A DNA stretch of 64,000 nucleotides from Yersinia intermedia. Its GTDB lineage: Bacteria > Pseudomonadota > Gammaproteobacteria > Enterobacterales > Enterobacteriaceae. Position numbers and translations under genes: made by a program. Below the pieces are notes generated by a model. The model did not search any database, was not told the DNA's origin, and saw only the letters and a list, made by a program, of their open reading frames with translations. This document shows, piece by piece, positions 35,202-45,706 of this stretch (position 1 is the first letter of the stretch; each line of letters starts with the position of its first letter). The stretch spans positions 4,650,001-4,714,000 of the forward strand of contig NZ_LR134116.1 of the NCBI RefSeq assembly GCF_900635455.1, in the 5' to 3' direction.

Positions 35202-35696
35202 ATGATCAAGCCTATTGCCCTGACCTCCGCCTTATTCATTGGCCTGATAGCTCAAGCCTCGGCTGCGGGTCTGAACACTGAACGTAATATCTCTCAGGCG
35301 CTGGCCACCGATTTGGCCAGCCGTACCCTCGCTGTTTGCCAGGCGGATGGCTACAACGTGGCGGTAACTGTGGTTGACCGTGCTGGGATCATCAAAACTG
35401 TATTACGTGCTGATAATGCCGGTCCGCACACCGTTAAAGCCAGCGAGCAAAAAGCCTTTACGGCACTATCGACTAAAACCCCAAGCGGGCAAGTGATGGA
35501 AAACAGCCAAAAGACACCTGCAGCCAACAACCTGAAAGACATTCCAGGGTTCTTGCTGTTAGGGGGTGGCGTGCCAGTGAAAGCAGGGGATGAGGTCGTC
35601 GGTGCAGTGGGTGTTGCCGGTGCACCGGGCGGGCATTTGGACGCACAATGTGCGACAAAGGCACTGGAGCAAATCAGCGCTCAGTTAAAAGCATAA
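35202..35696 (+). CDS. Exported GlcG/HbpS-family (DUF336) protein
   Basis: Protein of 164 residues with a clear signal peptide (about 1-21, cleaved after ASA) and one GlcG/HbpS domain (about 25-162). The segment VTVVDRAGIIKTVLRADNAGPHT and the glycine-rich GFLLLGGGVPVKAGDEVVGAVGVAGAPGG are typical of the family. HbpS of Streptomyces binds haem outside the cell and modulates the SenS-SenR two-component system. Here the gene follows a kinase/regulator pair, which suggests a similar accessory role in the periplasm. This is inference; a haem-binding residue cannot be assigned. Confidence 0.85.
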   Translation: MIKPIALTSALFIGLIAQASAAGLNTERNISQALATDLASRTLAVCQADGYNVAVTVVDRAGIIKTVLRADNAGPHTVKASEQKAFTALSTKTPSGQVMENSQKTPAANNLKDIPGFLLLGGGVPVKAGDEVVGAVGVAGAPGGHLDAQCATKALEQISAQLKA

Positions 35697-35708
35697 GATT
35701 ATAACGAC

Positions 35709-35746
35709 AACGCCCCCATCCTCGGTGTCGAAAGGGGGGCGTTTTT
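35709..35746 (+). terminator. Rho-independent terminator after the GlcG-like gene
   Basis: A 9-bp GC-rich stem (aacgccccc / gggggcgtt) with a 17-base loop is followed by a T-run. It lies 13 bases after the stop and faces the end of adeP. Confidence 0.85.
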
Positions 35747-35757
35747 ATGATCGGCTA

Positions 35758-37086
35758 TCAGTGATCGACAAAGGCAATTTTTAGCACAAACAGCAGCGCA
35801 ACAACCACTACGCATGGGCTGATTTCACGCCAACGGCCAGTGCCCAACTTCATCAGGCAATAAGAGATAAAGCCCAGCGCAATCCCTTCAGTGATAGAGA
35901 AGCTGAACGGCATCATCACTGCGGTAACAAACGCAGGAACGGCTTCAGTCAAATCATCCCACTTCACCCGTGACAGGCTAGATGTCATCAGTACGCCAAC
36001 ATAAATCAACGCACCCGCAGCAGCATAAGCAGGCACCATACCGGCCAATGGTGACACAAACATCACCAACAGGAATAAGATACCAACGACAACAGCAGTT
36101 AAACCAGTACGGCCCCCGACAGACACCCCTGAGGAGCTTTCAATATACGCGGTCACCGATGAGGTACCGATAAAAGCACCGGCTACCGAGCTGATGCTAT
36201 CCACGTACAGCGCTTGCTTCATGCGCGGGAATTTGCCTTTATGGTCGGTTAAGCCCGCTTTATCCGTGACACCAATTAATGTGCCAGATGAATCGAACAG
36301 GTTAACCAGCATGAAGGAGAAAATGATCCCCGCCATACTAATATTCAGCGCTCCGGCTAAATCCACCTGCCCGACCACAGAAGTCACACTTGGCGGCATG
36401 GAGAAAATGCCAGAGTAATGCACATCACCCAGTGCCCAGCCAATCAGTGTGGTTACTACAATCGACACCAGCACCGCAGCGTGGATATTGCGAGATGCCA
36501 GAACCGCGATAATAAAGAAGCCCAGCGCACCTAACAGCACACTGTGAGAAGTCAGATTACCGACTGCGACTAAGGTATCCGGGTTTGCTACCACGATACC
36601 GGCATTTTTCAGCCCCATCATGGCAATAAACAGGCCAATACCACTGGTAATCCCTACCCGTAGGCTCAGTGGGATGTTAGCAATCATCCAATACCGGATG
36701 CGGAAAATGGTCAGCAAAAGGAAACCGATTGCGCCCCAGAAAATAGCACCCATGCCGACTTGCCATGAAATACCCATCGCGCCGACAACCACAAAAGCGA
36801 AGAAAGCGTTAAGCCCCATCGCCGGAGCCAGTGCTACTGGTAAGTTAGCCAATAAGCCCATAAAGATGCTACCAAAGGCGGCAATCAGGCAGGTTGTCAC
36901 GAAAACAGCCCGCACATCCATACCCGCAACCCCTAAAATCTGTGGGTTTACGAACACGATATAGACCATAGTCAAAAAGGTAGTGATACCGGCAATCAAC
37001 TCAGTACGTGCCGTGGTACCGTGCTGTTTCAGTTTAAATACACGTTCGAGCAGCCCCTGCTCAGTATCAAGGTTTGGTTTACTCAT
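35758..37086 (-). CDS. adeP: Adenine permease, NCS2/AzgA type
   Basis: Inner-membrane purine permease of 442 residues with 12-14 hydrophobic segments, collinear with E. coli AdeP (YieG, 445). The motif NPQILGVAGMD, the substrate region ALAPAMGLNAFFAF and the segment LFDSSGTLIGVTDKAGL are shared with the AzgA group, which takes up adenine with protons. It lies between yieF and yieH as in E. coli. A two-component system and the GlcG-like gene are inserted between it and yieF here. Confidence 0.94.
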   Translation of the reverse strand: MSKPNLDTEQGLLERVFKLKQHGTTARTELIAGITTFLTMVYIVFVNPQILGVAGMDVRAVFVTTCLIAAFGSIFMGLLANLPVALAPAMGLNAFFAFVVVGAMGISWQVGMGAIFWGAIGFLLLTIFRIRYWMIANIPLSLRVGITSGIGLFIAMMGLKNAGIVVANPDTLVAVGNLTSHSVLLGALGFFIIAVLASRNIHAAVLVSIVVTTLIGWALGDVHYSGIFSMPPSVTSVVGQVDLAGALNISMAGIIFSFMLVNLFDSSGTLIGVTDKAGLTDHKGKFPRMKQALYVDSISSVAGAFIGTSSVTAYIESSSGVSVGGRTGLTAVVVGILFLLVMFVSPLAGMVPAYAAAGALIYVGVLMTSSLSRVKWDDLTEAVPAFVTAVMMPFSFSITEGIALGFISYCLMKLGTGRWREISPCVVVVALLFVLKIAFVDH

Positions 37087-37356
37087 TCGAAGAGTTCCAC
37101 AGAAGGGAGTGATAGTCGGGGGATATCCTATAACAAAAAACTATTGTTTAGAGCGGGATCACACTCTTTTTTGGCTATTTTTTATCTTCACTGTTGCGCA
37201 ACAACGCCTTCACCATGACTGTCTATTATTCAACCCGTTGTATTTTATTAATTTGTTATTAGTTTTTCTGCTAATAGGGTCAATAAACATCGCATTCTTA
37301 CTCAGGATGATTAAAGTGAAGTGAACGTAGATCCGCACAATTAAAGGATAGGTAGA

Positions 37357-38025
37357 GTGAATAACATTGAATGCGTCATGTTCGATTGCGATGGCACCTT
37401 GGTTGACAGTGAAGTCCTATGTTGTCGTGCATACGTCGTGATGTTTGCCCATTACGGTATTCACCTGTCGCTGGAAGAGGTGATTAAGCGTTTTAAAGGG
37501 GTAAAACTGAATGAGATAGTCGCGCTGGTGAGTAAAGAGAACGGTCTGGATGAATCAATAGCAACGCTGGAAAAACTCTACCGCGCAGAGGTTGCACGCC
37601 TGTTTGATGCCGAATTACAACCTATTGCCGGGGCAAAAGCGCTCTTGGAGCAAATCACCCTGCCCGTCTGCGTGGTCTCTAACGGGCCGGTGAGCAAAAT
37701 GCAGCACTCCCTTGGCCTGACTGGCCTGCTGTCTTTCTTTGATACGCGCCTCTATAGCGGTTACGACATTCAGCGTTGGAAGCCGGATCCCGCGCTGATT
37801 TATCACGCGGCAAAAGAGATGCAGGTTGCCGCCGAGCACTGCATTTTAGTGGAGGACTCCGCTGCTGGCACCCACGCGGGGATTGCCGCAGGTATACCGG
37901 TATTTTACTACTGCGCCGATCCACACAACCTGCCGATACACCACCCGCTAGTCACTATGTTTGATGATATGCAGCAACTGCCTGACTTGTGGCGCGAAAG
38001 AGACTGGCATATTACTCGTCATTAG
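37357..38025 (+). CDS. yieH: HAD phosphatase YieH (6-phosphogluconate phosphatase)
   Basis: HAD-superfamily phosphatase of 222 residues with the nucleophile motif FDCDGTLVDSE, a helical cap, VVSNGP (motif II), RWKPDP (motif III lysine) and VEDSAAGT (motif IV). Size and sequence match E. coli YieH, which acts on 6-phosphogluconate and related sugar phosphates. It begins with GTG after the ribosome site aaggatagg. Its 3' end overlaps the convergent permease gene by four bases. The 270 bases before it hold no gene. Confidence 0.92.
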   Translation: MNNIECVMFDCDGTLVDSEVLCCRAYVVMFAHYGIHLSLEEVIKRFKGVKLNEIVALVSKENGLDESIATLEKLYRAEVARLFDAELQPIAGAKALLEQITLPVCVVSNGPVSKMQHSLGLTGLLSFFDTRLYSGYDIQRWKPDPALIYHAAKEMQVAAEHCILVEDSAAGTHAGIAAGIPVFYYCADPHNLPIHHPLVTMFDDMQQLPDLWRERDWHITRH

Positions 38026-38777
38026 TGTGCCGACGGCGCTGGTTTATTACTCAACCAGCGCCATGACCGTTTAATGGCACTTTGTTTCTTAATAGCATGC
38101 TGTGGGCTAAAGCGGCGGTTAAGGCCATTTGCCAATAAATCCAAAGCCAGGCATAAAACGAAGTAGACCAACGCGACAAACAGGAACACTTCCATCGGAT
38201 AAACCATGCTGCGGTTATTGACCTGAGTTGCCAGAAAAGTCAGTTCATTCACCCCAACTATATAAGCCAGCGATGTGTCCTTAATCAATGAAATCCATTG
38301 ATTGATAAATGATGGCACCATCATGCGCAATGCTTGCGGCAAGACCACAAACCATAAAACCTGCCAGCGGTTAAAACCTAGCGACAACCCAGCCTGCCAC
38401 TGCCCAGCACCAATCGCCACAATCCCCGCTTTTACTGCGTGCGCCAGATAGGCGGAAGCAATCAATGCCAGTGCACACACTACCGTGGTGATTTCGGGTA
38501 TATCCACACCAAATACAATTGGCAGCAGGAAATAGGTCCAAAAAATCAGCATTATCACGGGAATTGCGCGGAAAAAGCCTAAAAAAGCCGCCAATACGCC
38601 CGCCCAAACACCACGAGACATTGCCAGTAATACCCCCAGCACGGTCCCTAAGATTGCGGAAGCAACCCCAGCCATAATACTGATCAGCAGGGTTAATGCC
38701 GCCCCGCCCAGAGGGCCATCCGGGAAAGTACCCCACAATAGATAAGTCCAGTTATCGGCAATAATCGTAAAATCCAT
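38022..38777 (-). CDS. Polar amino-acid ABC transporter permease (GltK/HisM type)
   Basis: Inner-membrane permease of 251 residues with about five hydrophobic segments. The coupling-loop EAA-type segment is AGLSLGFNRWQVLWFVVLPQAL. The ATG at 38777 is one base after the stop of the partner permease and has a gggg ribosome site; the longer frame upstream only runs into that partner. It forms a heterodimer with the product of 38779-39516 and uses the binding protein encoded at 39692. No ATPase gene follows. Confidence 0.9.
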   Translation of the reverse strand: MDFTIIADNWTYLLWGTFPDGPLGGAALTLLISIMAGVASAILGTVLGVLLAMSRGVWAGVLAAFLGFFRAIPVIMLIFWTYFLLPIVFGVDIPEITTVVCALALIASAYLAHAVKAGIVAIGAGQWQAGLSLGFNRWQVLWFVVLPQALRMMVPSFINQWISLIKDTSLAYIVGVNELTFLATQVNNRSMVYPMEVFLFVALVYFVLCLALDLLANGLNRRFSPQHAIKKQSAIKRSWRWLSNKPAPSAH

Positions 38778-38778
38778 C

Positions 38779-39516
38779 TCAATGCCCCCTGATTGCGGTT
38801 CGCTGTTGACGCCACATGCCCCAGGCTTCAATCAACGCGATAATGGCGATATACAATACTGTTGCTACACCAAAGGCTTGAAATGTCCGTAATGTTTCGG
38901 TTTCAACCTGACGAGAAGCATAGGAAAGCTCAGCCACCCCGATAGCCATCGCTAAAGAGGAGTTTTTAATAATATTCATGTACTGGCCCAGCAATGGCGG
39001 CATGGCAATCTTCAACGCCTGCGGCAACACCACATGGCGCATAGATTGCCAGCCCGTTAACCCCAGCGCATGTGCGGCGTATTTTTGCCCTTTAGCGACA
39101 CCGCTGATCCCTGAGCGTAATTCTTCAGCAATAAACGCCGTGGAATAGAGGGTTAGCCCGATAAAACCGGCCAAAAACTCAAAAGAAGGCCAGCCCAACG
39201 TGAGCCCGATAAAGGTGATTTCATGGGGCGTATTGAGCCATGGAACCCAAGTGGCGGGTAAAAACTGACTGGCAGCAAAATACCAAAAGAACAATTGGAT
39301 TAGCAGCGGCGTATTGCGAAATAGCGTGCTGTAGCCAACAGCAAACCACCGCAACGCTTTGAGTTCGCTATCTCTGGCAGCAGCGAGCAAAAAGCCTAAT
39401 AACGTGGCAGCAACCACCGTGCAGGCAGAAATCCACAACGTAAGCAGAAACCCCTGCCACAGCCAGTTAAGATATTGCGGGGCCAGCAACCAATCAGTGA
39501 GATGATGTAGATTCAT
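38779..39516 (-). CDS. Polar amino-acid ABC transporter permease (GltJ/HisQ type)
   Basis: Inner-membrane permease of 245 residues of the His/Glu/Gln family. It contains RNTPLLIQLFFWYF and the EAA-like AHALGLTGWQSMRHVVLPQAL. It is the first of the permease pair, 175 bases downstream of the binding-protein gene in the same direction. The pair resembles the aspartate/glutamate permeases GltJ-GltK, but the substrate is not certain. Confidence 0.9.
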   Translation of the reverse strand: MNLHHLTDWLLAPQYLNWLWQGFLLTLWISACTVVAATLLGFLLAAARDSELKALRWFAVGYSTLFRNTPLLIQLFFWYFAASQFLPATWVPWLNTPHEITFIGLTLGWPSFEFLAGFIGLTLYSTAFIAEELRSGISGVAKGQKYAAHALGLTGWQSMRHVVLPQALKIAMPPLLGQYMNIIKNSSLAMAIGVAELSYASRQVETETLRTFQAFGVATVLYIAIIALIEAWGMWRQQRTAIRGH

Positions 39517-39691
39517 AGGTCTTGATACCCATATCGCGCTAAAAGCATCTCAATAGCTATTATTAGCTGTGCTGTAAAATCCATCTTACCTATCCCCCAT
39601 GGTGTTAATCACTAACGGATTACAATGCAAGCAGCCCCACATCGTGACAATGCAGGGCTTTAATGTTCTCACTTCAAGGACGATGGATATA

Positions 39692-40546
39692 TTAGGCTTT
39701 AGGTTGCTGATCCAGTGGCGCAAACTTAAACTCACCGCGCGGCTGGGCTGCATTGGTTGCTGGGCCAAACCAACGATCATAAATCTTCGCCGCTTCGCCG
39801 TCTTTTTCCAATTTAACCAGTGTTTCGTTAACACTTGCCGTTAAACGCTCTTCACCTTTAGGAATACCAACCCCTTGGTACTCTTTGGTAATACTGAACG
39901 GTGAGATCTCAAAATCAGCTTTTTGTGCCGCCGGTAAGTTACCTAGCAGGCCGACAAGTTTCGCATCATCCTGGGTGATAGCTTGAACGTTACCATTACG
40001 CAAAGCAGTAAATGCCAGCGGTGTATCATCGTAAGAAATCACTTTTGCAGTTGGATAATGTTCACGCAGGGTAATTTCCTGAACCGTACCTTTATCAGCA
40101 CCAATACGTAATTTGCCGATATCTTCAGGTGTCTTTAACACCCCTTTATGCGCAATAAATTTCTGACCCGTGGCGAAATATGGCAGGCTGAAGTTAACTT
40201 CCTTAGCGCGCTCATCGGTAATAGTGAAGTTTGCTGCAATCAGATCAACTTTCTTCGATGTCAGTAATGGAATACGGTTGGCCGGGTTAGTGGCGCGTAG
40301 TTCTACTTTTACACCGAGATCTTTCGCGATAGCATTCGCCACGTCCACGTCATACCCCACCAGCTTTTTAGTCTGCGGATCGATATAGCCAAATGGGGGG
40401 TTACTATCAAAAACAGCAATCCGTACCACACCTGCTTGCTTGATATCATCCAGTTTATCAGCGTGAGCCGCGCCAGAAAGCGTAGCCAGACCCGCTAACA
40501 GCGTTAATGCCAGAGCGCTTTTTTTTGTGGACAGAGATTGCTTCAT
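39692..40546 (-). CDS. Periplasmic amino-acid-binding protein, ABC family 3
   Basis: Solute-binding protein of 284 residues. The signal peptide (about 1-29) ends with AAHA; the mature part has VVRIAVFDSNPPFGYID, LVGYDVDVANAIAKDLG and the segment DLIAANFTITDERAKEVNFS typical of polar amino-acid-binding proteins. The C-terminus has a short Gln/Pro-rich tail. It feeds the permeases downstream. The closest known type binds glutamate or aspartate; that is a family-level guess. Confidence 0.9.
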   Translation of the reverse strand: MKQSLSTKKSALALTLLAGLATLSGAAHADKLDDIKQAGVVRIAVFDSNPPFGYIDPQTKKLVGYDVDVANAIAKDLGVKVELRATNPANRIPLLTSKKVDLIAANFTITDERAKEVNFSLPYFATGQKFIAHKGVLKTPEDIGKLRIGADKGTVQEITLREHYPTAKVISYDDTPLAFTALRNGNVQAITQDDAKLVGLLGNLPAAQKADFEISPFSITKEYQGVGIPKGEERLTASVNETLVKLEKDGEAAKIYDRWFGPATNAAQPRGEFKFAPLDQQPKA

Positions 40547-40905
40547 TGAAAGCTCCTAAAGTGATTGAGATGTTGCGATATGGATAAGCTATCAATTCGG
40601 CGTTAGGTCAGGAAATAATATAAAACGATATGTTTATAACCAATTAATCTCAGTCAATTAGTCTGATTATATTGGCAAGGAAAGAGGGATCGGTGGCAAA
40701 GGAAAATCAGGAAAATGGGGAGCCTTAGAATGCGCCAAAAAACCCGATTCTGAAACTGTCGGCTAAAAAATGCTGTGTATTCAGTAAATAAAAAAATAAC
40801 CGATGAAAAAACAACCTATATCGTGAACAAAAAACACGATTGAAGCCCTATAATTTGGCCCAATCGCGTTATTAGCATGTATTAGAAAAAAGTGAATTTG
40901 CAGAA
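40547..40905. other. Non-coding gap upstream of the binding-protein gene
   Basis: These 359 bases hold no gene on either strand that I can support. The sequence is AT-rich in places and probably carries the leftward promoter of the amino-acid transporter and the end of the bactofilin transcript. I found no clear terminator, repeat or operator in it. Confidence 0.5.
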
Positions 40906-41574
40906 TTATTTGCTACTGGAACTGACATCAGATGTGGCTTCTTCTGCATTAGCCTTTTCCTGAGGGACGACTACAGCAGGTTTTACTTTAACCTTGTTTT
41001 GGCTGGCGGGTTCTTCTGTTATCTCAGACTGACCAATAAAGACGCCCCCTTTCTTGATTGAGAAATTGCTACCTTTCACAATGCCGTTTAAACGGCCATT
41101 CTCCAGAATTTCCAGATGATCAGAAATGCAAACCCCCTCAATCCGCCCATCTACCGTAATGTGCGGAGCGGTTAAATTGCCCTCTATCTTGCCACTGCGC
41201 ATCAGCCGAATGGTGCCATCACTCACGATAATATCGCCGGTCACCACACCATAAATTTGAATATCACCATCAAGCCTAACATCACCGGTTAATTGCGTAC
41301 CTGCGGCAATAATGGTATTTGTTTTAGTTGTATCCGGTGACAAATCAGTTAATGGTGAATGAACTTTATGGGGAATATTAGTCACAGGAAACACCTCGTT
41401 ATTACTGTTGGTTTTCTTTTTAAACATAATTTTTATTAAGATAAAGATAAGGAATAGAGTAGGAGCAAGTAGTAGAAAGAAAAATAAATTGTAGACTATA
41501 TAGCTCACTAAACATGCTATCCATAGCACCCAACATAGGCTAAGCGTTACATTTTTGTGCGTATACAGACTCAT
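40906..41574 (-). CDS. Membrane-anchored bactofilin
   Basis: Protein of 222 residues. Two hydrophobic segments lie at about 10-28 and 31-50 and are followed by a basic KKK. The bactofilin (DUF583) beta-helix is at about 82-185, with the repeated gly/ile pattern TIIAAGTQLTGDVRLDGDIQ and VDGRIEGVCIS. The C-terminal tail is Ser/Glu-rich. Bactofilins polymerise without nucleotides and shape the cell; the Proteus CcmA protein also has N-terminal membrane segments. I use the ATG at 41574; a GTG six bases upstream is possible. Confidence 0.87.
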   Translation of the reverse strand: MSLYTHKNVTLSLCWVLWIACLVSYIVYNLFFFLLLAPTLFLIFILIKIMFKKKTNSNNEVFPVTNIPHKVHSPLTDLSPDTTKTNTIIAAGTQLTGDVRLDGDIQIYGVVTGDIIVSDGTIRLMRSGKIEGNLTAPHITVDGRIEGVCISDHLEILENGRLNGIVKGSNFSIKKGGVFIGQSEITEEPASQNKVKVKPAVVVPQEKANAEEATSDVSSSSK

Positions 41575-41845
41575 GTTCACTTATCCCGCTCCCGCGTAAA
41601 AACATACTAAAAATAATTACATTAAGCTGAATTTAAAATATCACCGAAAAATTCCGATGTGGGAAATATACCTTCCGCCAAAAGGAAAATATATCTCCCA
41701 TTAATGATGAAGTCATCAGTAATATATAAAAACAGAGAAACACAATGCTATTTAATTATGTCAATTAATTAGGGTTTAGAATATAAACAAACATGAAACA
41801 ATATAGAATATATTGTTCAAAAAAGGAGGGAAAATACAAAACTGA
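41575..41845. other. AT-rich gap between bactofilin and phoU
   Basis: Very AT-rich sequence without a supported gene. It should hold the leftward promoter of the bactofilin gene. No operator could be recognised. The phoU terminator candidate follows at 41846-41881. Confidence 0.5.
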
Positions 41846-41881
41846 TCCCCAACCCGCCTAATCAGCCAGATTGATTGGGGA
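41846..41881 (-). terminator. Likely terminator of pstSCAB-phoU
   Basis: Read leftward from the phoU stop, tccccaa and ttgggga form a 7-bp stem with a large inner part that has a second imperfect pairing (tcaatc / ctgatt). T-rich sequence (gttttgtattttcc) follows. It begins six bases after phoU. Confidence 0.55.
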
Positions 41882-41886
41882 AAACG

Positions 41887-42609
41887 TTATTTTTCAGTTT
41901 TACTGGAAAGCAGTTTTTCTAAATCATCACCACCGAGGTGGCGGAAATCCTGCCCTTTGACGAAATAGAAGATAAATTCACAAATATTCTGACAGCGGTC
42001 GCCAATGCGCTCAATGGAGCGAGCACAAAATAGGGCAGTCAGCACACTTGGGATAGTTCGCGGATCTTCCATCATATAGGTCATCAATTGGCGTACGATG
42101 CCTTCATATTCCTGATCGACCTTTTTGTCTTCACGATAGATACGGATGGCCTCGTCCAAATCCATACGTGCAAAAGCATCCAGCACATCATGCAGCATCT
42201 GTACCGTATGGCGGCCCAAAGATTCAAGACTGACCAACAAAGGTTGATGCTGATGAGAGAATTTTTCCAGCGCGGTACGGCAGATCTTGTCTGCTACGTC
42301 ACCGATGCGCTCCAACTCAGAGATAGTTTTAATAATCGCCATCACCAAGCGTAAATCACTGGCCGTAGGTTGACGTTTGGCAATGATGCGCACACAGGCT
42401 TCATCAATAGCCACTTCCATCATATTGACCTTTTTATCGCCGGCAATCACTTGTTTCGCCAGTTCACCGTCCTGATTATGCATTGCGGTGATCGCATCAG
42501 ATAATTGTTGTTCCACCAGTCCACCCATGGTCAAGACTTGGGTGCGGATATGTTCAAGTTCTGCATTGAACTGGCCGGAAATATGTTTATTCAGATTCAA
42601 GTTATCCAT
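41887..42609 (-). CDS. phoU: Phosphate signalling/transport regulator PhoU
   Basis: Protein of 240 residues made of two three-helix PhoU repeats, each with the metal-binding acidic pattern ([12 protein letters not shown] in the first, [12 protein letters not shown] in the second). PhoU bridges the PstSCAB transporter and the PhoR kinase and holds the Pho regulon off when phosphate is plentiful. It is the last gene of the operon. An ERIC element lies between it and pstB. Confidence 0.96.
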   Translation of the reverse strand: MDNLNLNKHISGQFNAELEHIRTQVLTMGGLVEQQLSDAITAMHNQDGELAKQVIAGDKKVNMMEVAIDEACVRIIAKRQPTASDLRLVMAIIKTISELERIGDVADKICRTALEKFSHQHQPLLVSLESLGRHTVQMLHDVLDAFARMDLDEAIRIYREDKKVDQEYEGIVRQLMTYMMEDPRTIPSVLTALFCARSIERIGDRCQNICEFIFYFVKGQDFRHLGGDDLEKLLSSKTEK

Positions 42610-42645
42610 AATACTTCCCGTACATGTAAGAAGGCGAAATTGATG

Positions 42646-42714
42646 TATACCCTAAATAATTCGAGTTGCAGGAAGGCGGCCAACACACATGCAACTTGAA
42701 GTATGACGGGGATA
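42646..42714. repeat. Short ERIC element between pstB and phoU
   Basis: A 69-base element with both ERIC ends: tataccctaaataattcgag and gttgcaggaaggcgg on one side, atgcaacttgaagtatgacgg on the other. The central ERIC part is missing. The ends are inverted repeats and can pair in the pst mRNA. Confidence 0.8.
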
Positions 42715-42720
42715 GGCCGA

Positions 42721-43512
<792 letters not shown>

Positions 43513-43597
43513 TTAGCCAATGCCGCCGTAGCCGCATTTTGAAATTTATTGGCGATTCGGTATTTTCATTAATCAATGCTGATACTTACGCAGCCGA

Positions 43598-44485
43598 TCA
43601 ATACTTTTTCTTCGCAAAAATAACCCGAGCCAGAATATTCAGTAACAATACGCACAGGGTAATTAGCAGCACCCCAGCCCAAGCCAGTTGTTGCCATTCG
43701 GCAAACGGGCTCATGGCAAATTTAAATATGGTGACTGGCAAGTTAGCGATAGGCTGGCTCAGATCGGTACTCCAGAACTGGTTGGAGAGCGATGTGAACA
43801 GCAGCGGTGCTGTTTCACCGGCAATACGTGCTACCGCGAGCAAGATACCCGTCAAAATACCGGAGATAGATGCTTTCAGCGTAATAGCCGATATCATGCG
43901 CCATTTCGGTGTTCCCAAGGCATAGGCAGCTTCACGCAGGCTATCTGGCACTAACTTGAGCATATTCTCAGTAGTACGGATAACAATTGGCACTTGTAAT
44001 AACGCCAATGCAATCACCCCAGCCCAACCGGAGAAGTGCTCCATCTTGGCAACCACGATGGTGTAGACAAACAGACCGACCACGATGGAAGGCGCTGATA
44101 GCAAAATATCATTTATAAAGCGGGTAATTTCCGCCAACCAGGATTTACGGCCATATTCAGCCAGGTAAATCCCCGCCATGATACCCAGTGGGGTGCCAAT
44201 GACAGTGGCCCACAAAATCAATAAACCACTGCCGGCAATGGCGTTAGCCAAACCACCACCCGCAGTATTGGGTGGCGGTGTCATCTCGGTAAACAGCGCC
44301 AAAGACATACCATCGATACCTTTGGTCACGGTGGAGAACAAAATCCACACCAACCAAAATAAACCAAACGCCATGGTAGCCATTGAAAGCAGTAAGGCTA
44401 TACGGTTCTTTTGGCGACGCCAGGCCTGCTTTTTACGGCGAGTTTCCAGCAGCGTCGCATCACTTTGCATATCCATCGTCGCCAT
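43598..44485 (-). CDS. pstA: Phosphate ABC transporter permease PstA
   Basis: Inner-membrane permease of 295 residues with six hydrophobic segments, nearly identical to E. coli PstA (296). The coupling-loop motif [21 protein letters not shown] and the conserved [12 protein letters not shown] segment are present. It pairs with PstC, whose stop lies one base upstream, and works with PstB. Confidence 0.97.
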   Translation of the reverse strand: MATMDMQSDATLLETRRKKQAWRRQKNRIALLLSMATMAFGLFWLVWILFSTVTKGIDGMSLALFTEMTPPPNTAGGGLANAIAGSGLLILWATVIGTPLGIMAGIYLAEYGRKSWLAEITRFINDILLSAPSIVVGLFVYTIVVAKMEHFSGWAGVIALALLQVPIVIRTTENMLKLVPDSLREAAYALGTPKWRMISAITLKASISGILTGILLAVARIAGETAPLLFTSLSNQFWSTDLSQPIANLPVTIFKFAMSPFAEWQQLAWAGVLLITLCVLLLNILARVIFAKKKY

Positions 44486-44486
44486 C

Positions 44487-45443
44487 TTAGCGCCCCTCTT
44501 TCTTAGCCAGACGCAAAATCATTAACTTAGATAAAGCCAGCACGATAAAGGTAATCACGAACAATATCAGACCCAACTCCATCAACGCTGCGGTATGTAA
44601 ACCGGATTCAGCTTCAGCAAACTCATTCGCTAACGCGGAGGTGATACTGTTCCCCGGCATGAAGAGTGAGAAACTGTCGAGTTGGTAGGTGTTACCGATA
44701 ATAAAGGTGACAGCCATGGTTTCACCCAAAGCGCGCCCCAGGCCTAGCATCACACCGCCGATCACACCGTTTTTGGTGTAAGGCAACACAATGCGCCAGA
44801 TAACCTCCCAGGTGGTACAGCCAATGCCATAAGCTGACTCTTTCATCATCACCGGGGTTTGTTCAAACACATCGCGCATAACCGCTGCAATGTAAGGAAT
44901 AATCATGATGGCCAGGATGACACCTGCAGCCAGAATACCAATACCGAATGCCGGGCCTGAGAACAACACCCCCACAATCGGGATACCAGACATCACATTG
45001 CCGACGGGTTCTTGGAAATAGCGGGCAAATAAGGGAGCGAAAACAAACAAACCCCACATCCCGTAAACAATACTGGGGATAGCCGCTAATAGTTCGATAG
45101 CCACACCCAGTGGGCGTTTTAGCCAGTTAGGGGCCAGCTCAGTCAGGAACAGGGCAATACCAAAACTGACGGGGACCGCAATAAGTAAGGCGATAACAGA
45201 GGTGACAACCGTACCGTAAATCGGCACTAATGCACCAAACTGCTCAGCCGGGGCATCCCATTCTTTGGTCCACAGAAAAGCCCAACCAAATTTTTGAATA
45301 CTTGGCCAGGAAGCAACAATCAATGAAATGATAATGCCGCCCAGCAGAAATAGCGTAATCAGCGCAGCCAGTTTAACCAGCGCGCTGAAAATGATGTCAC
45401 CGTATTTGCTCGGTGCTTTGGTAGTCGGCTTGTAATCAGCCAT
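44487..45443 (-). CDS. pstC: Phosphate ABC transporter permease PstC
   Basis: Inner-membrane permease of 318 residues (E. coli 319), six hydrophobic segments. The coupling-loop motif [20 protein letters not shown] is conserved. I start at the ATG at 45443 (MADYKP), which matches the E. coli N-terminus; the longer frame would begin within the ERIC element upstream. The ribosome site must lie in the 17 bases between that element and the ATG (agaagagag). Confidence 0.97.
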   Translation of the reverse strand: MADYKPTTKAPSKYGDIIFSALVKLAALITLFLLGGIIISLIVASWPSIQKFGWAFLWTKEWDAPAEQFGALVPIYGTVVTSVIALLIAVPVSFGIALFLTELAPNWLKRPLGVAIELLAAIPSIVYGMWGLFVFAPLFARYFQEPVGNVMSGIPIVGVLFSGPAFGIGILAAGVILAIMIIPYIAAVMRDVFEQTPVMMKESAYGIGCTTWEVIWRIVLPYTKNGVIGGVMLGLGRALGETMAVTFIIGNTYQLDSFSLFMPGNSITSALANEFAEAESGLHTAALMELGLILFVITFIVLALSKLMILRLAKKEGR

Positions 45444-45460
45444 AGACTCTCTTCTCATCC

Positions 45461-45667
45461 TTCCCGTCATACTTCAAGTTGCATATGCGTTGGCTGCTTT
45501 CGTTACTCGGCCCGTCCCATGGGCTTCGCCTCTGCGAGGCCACCTGGGGATTATGAGCCTCATCAGAGGCTCACCCTACAGACCAGCGCAGGAGCTGTTC
45601 AAAATGGTTTACAACCAATTTGTTGCTCAATTGCCGCCTTCCTGCAACTCGAATTATTTAGGATATA
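45461..45667. repeat. Enlarged ERIC element between pstS and pstC
   Basis: About 207 bases bounded by ERIC ends (cccgtcatacttcaagttgc at the left, ctgcaactcgaattatttag at the right). It carries extra internal sequence compared with the usual 127 bases. An internal inverted repeat (gagcctc atcagaggctc) and the stretch shared with the element at 34894 are visible. It fills nearly all of the pstS-pstC gap. Confidence 0.75.
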
Positions 45668-45706
45668 ACCTTATAAATAACCGATTACAGGAAAAACTAA
45701 CTTCAA

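Noticed and set aside
37087..37356. A purine riboswitch or PurR box upstream of adeP.
   Set aside because: No PurR palindrome and no purine aptamer core were found in the 270 bases between adeP and yieH.
38371..38736. Frame of 121 codons within the amino-acid permease gene.
   Set aside because: It lies in another frame of a well-supported membrane protein gene and has no support of its own.
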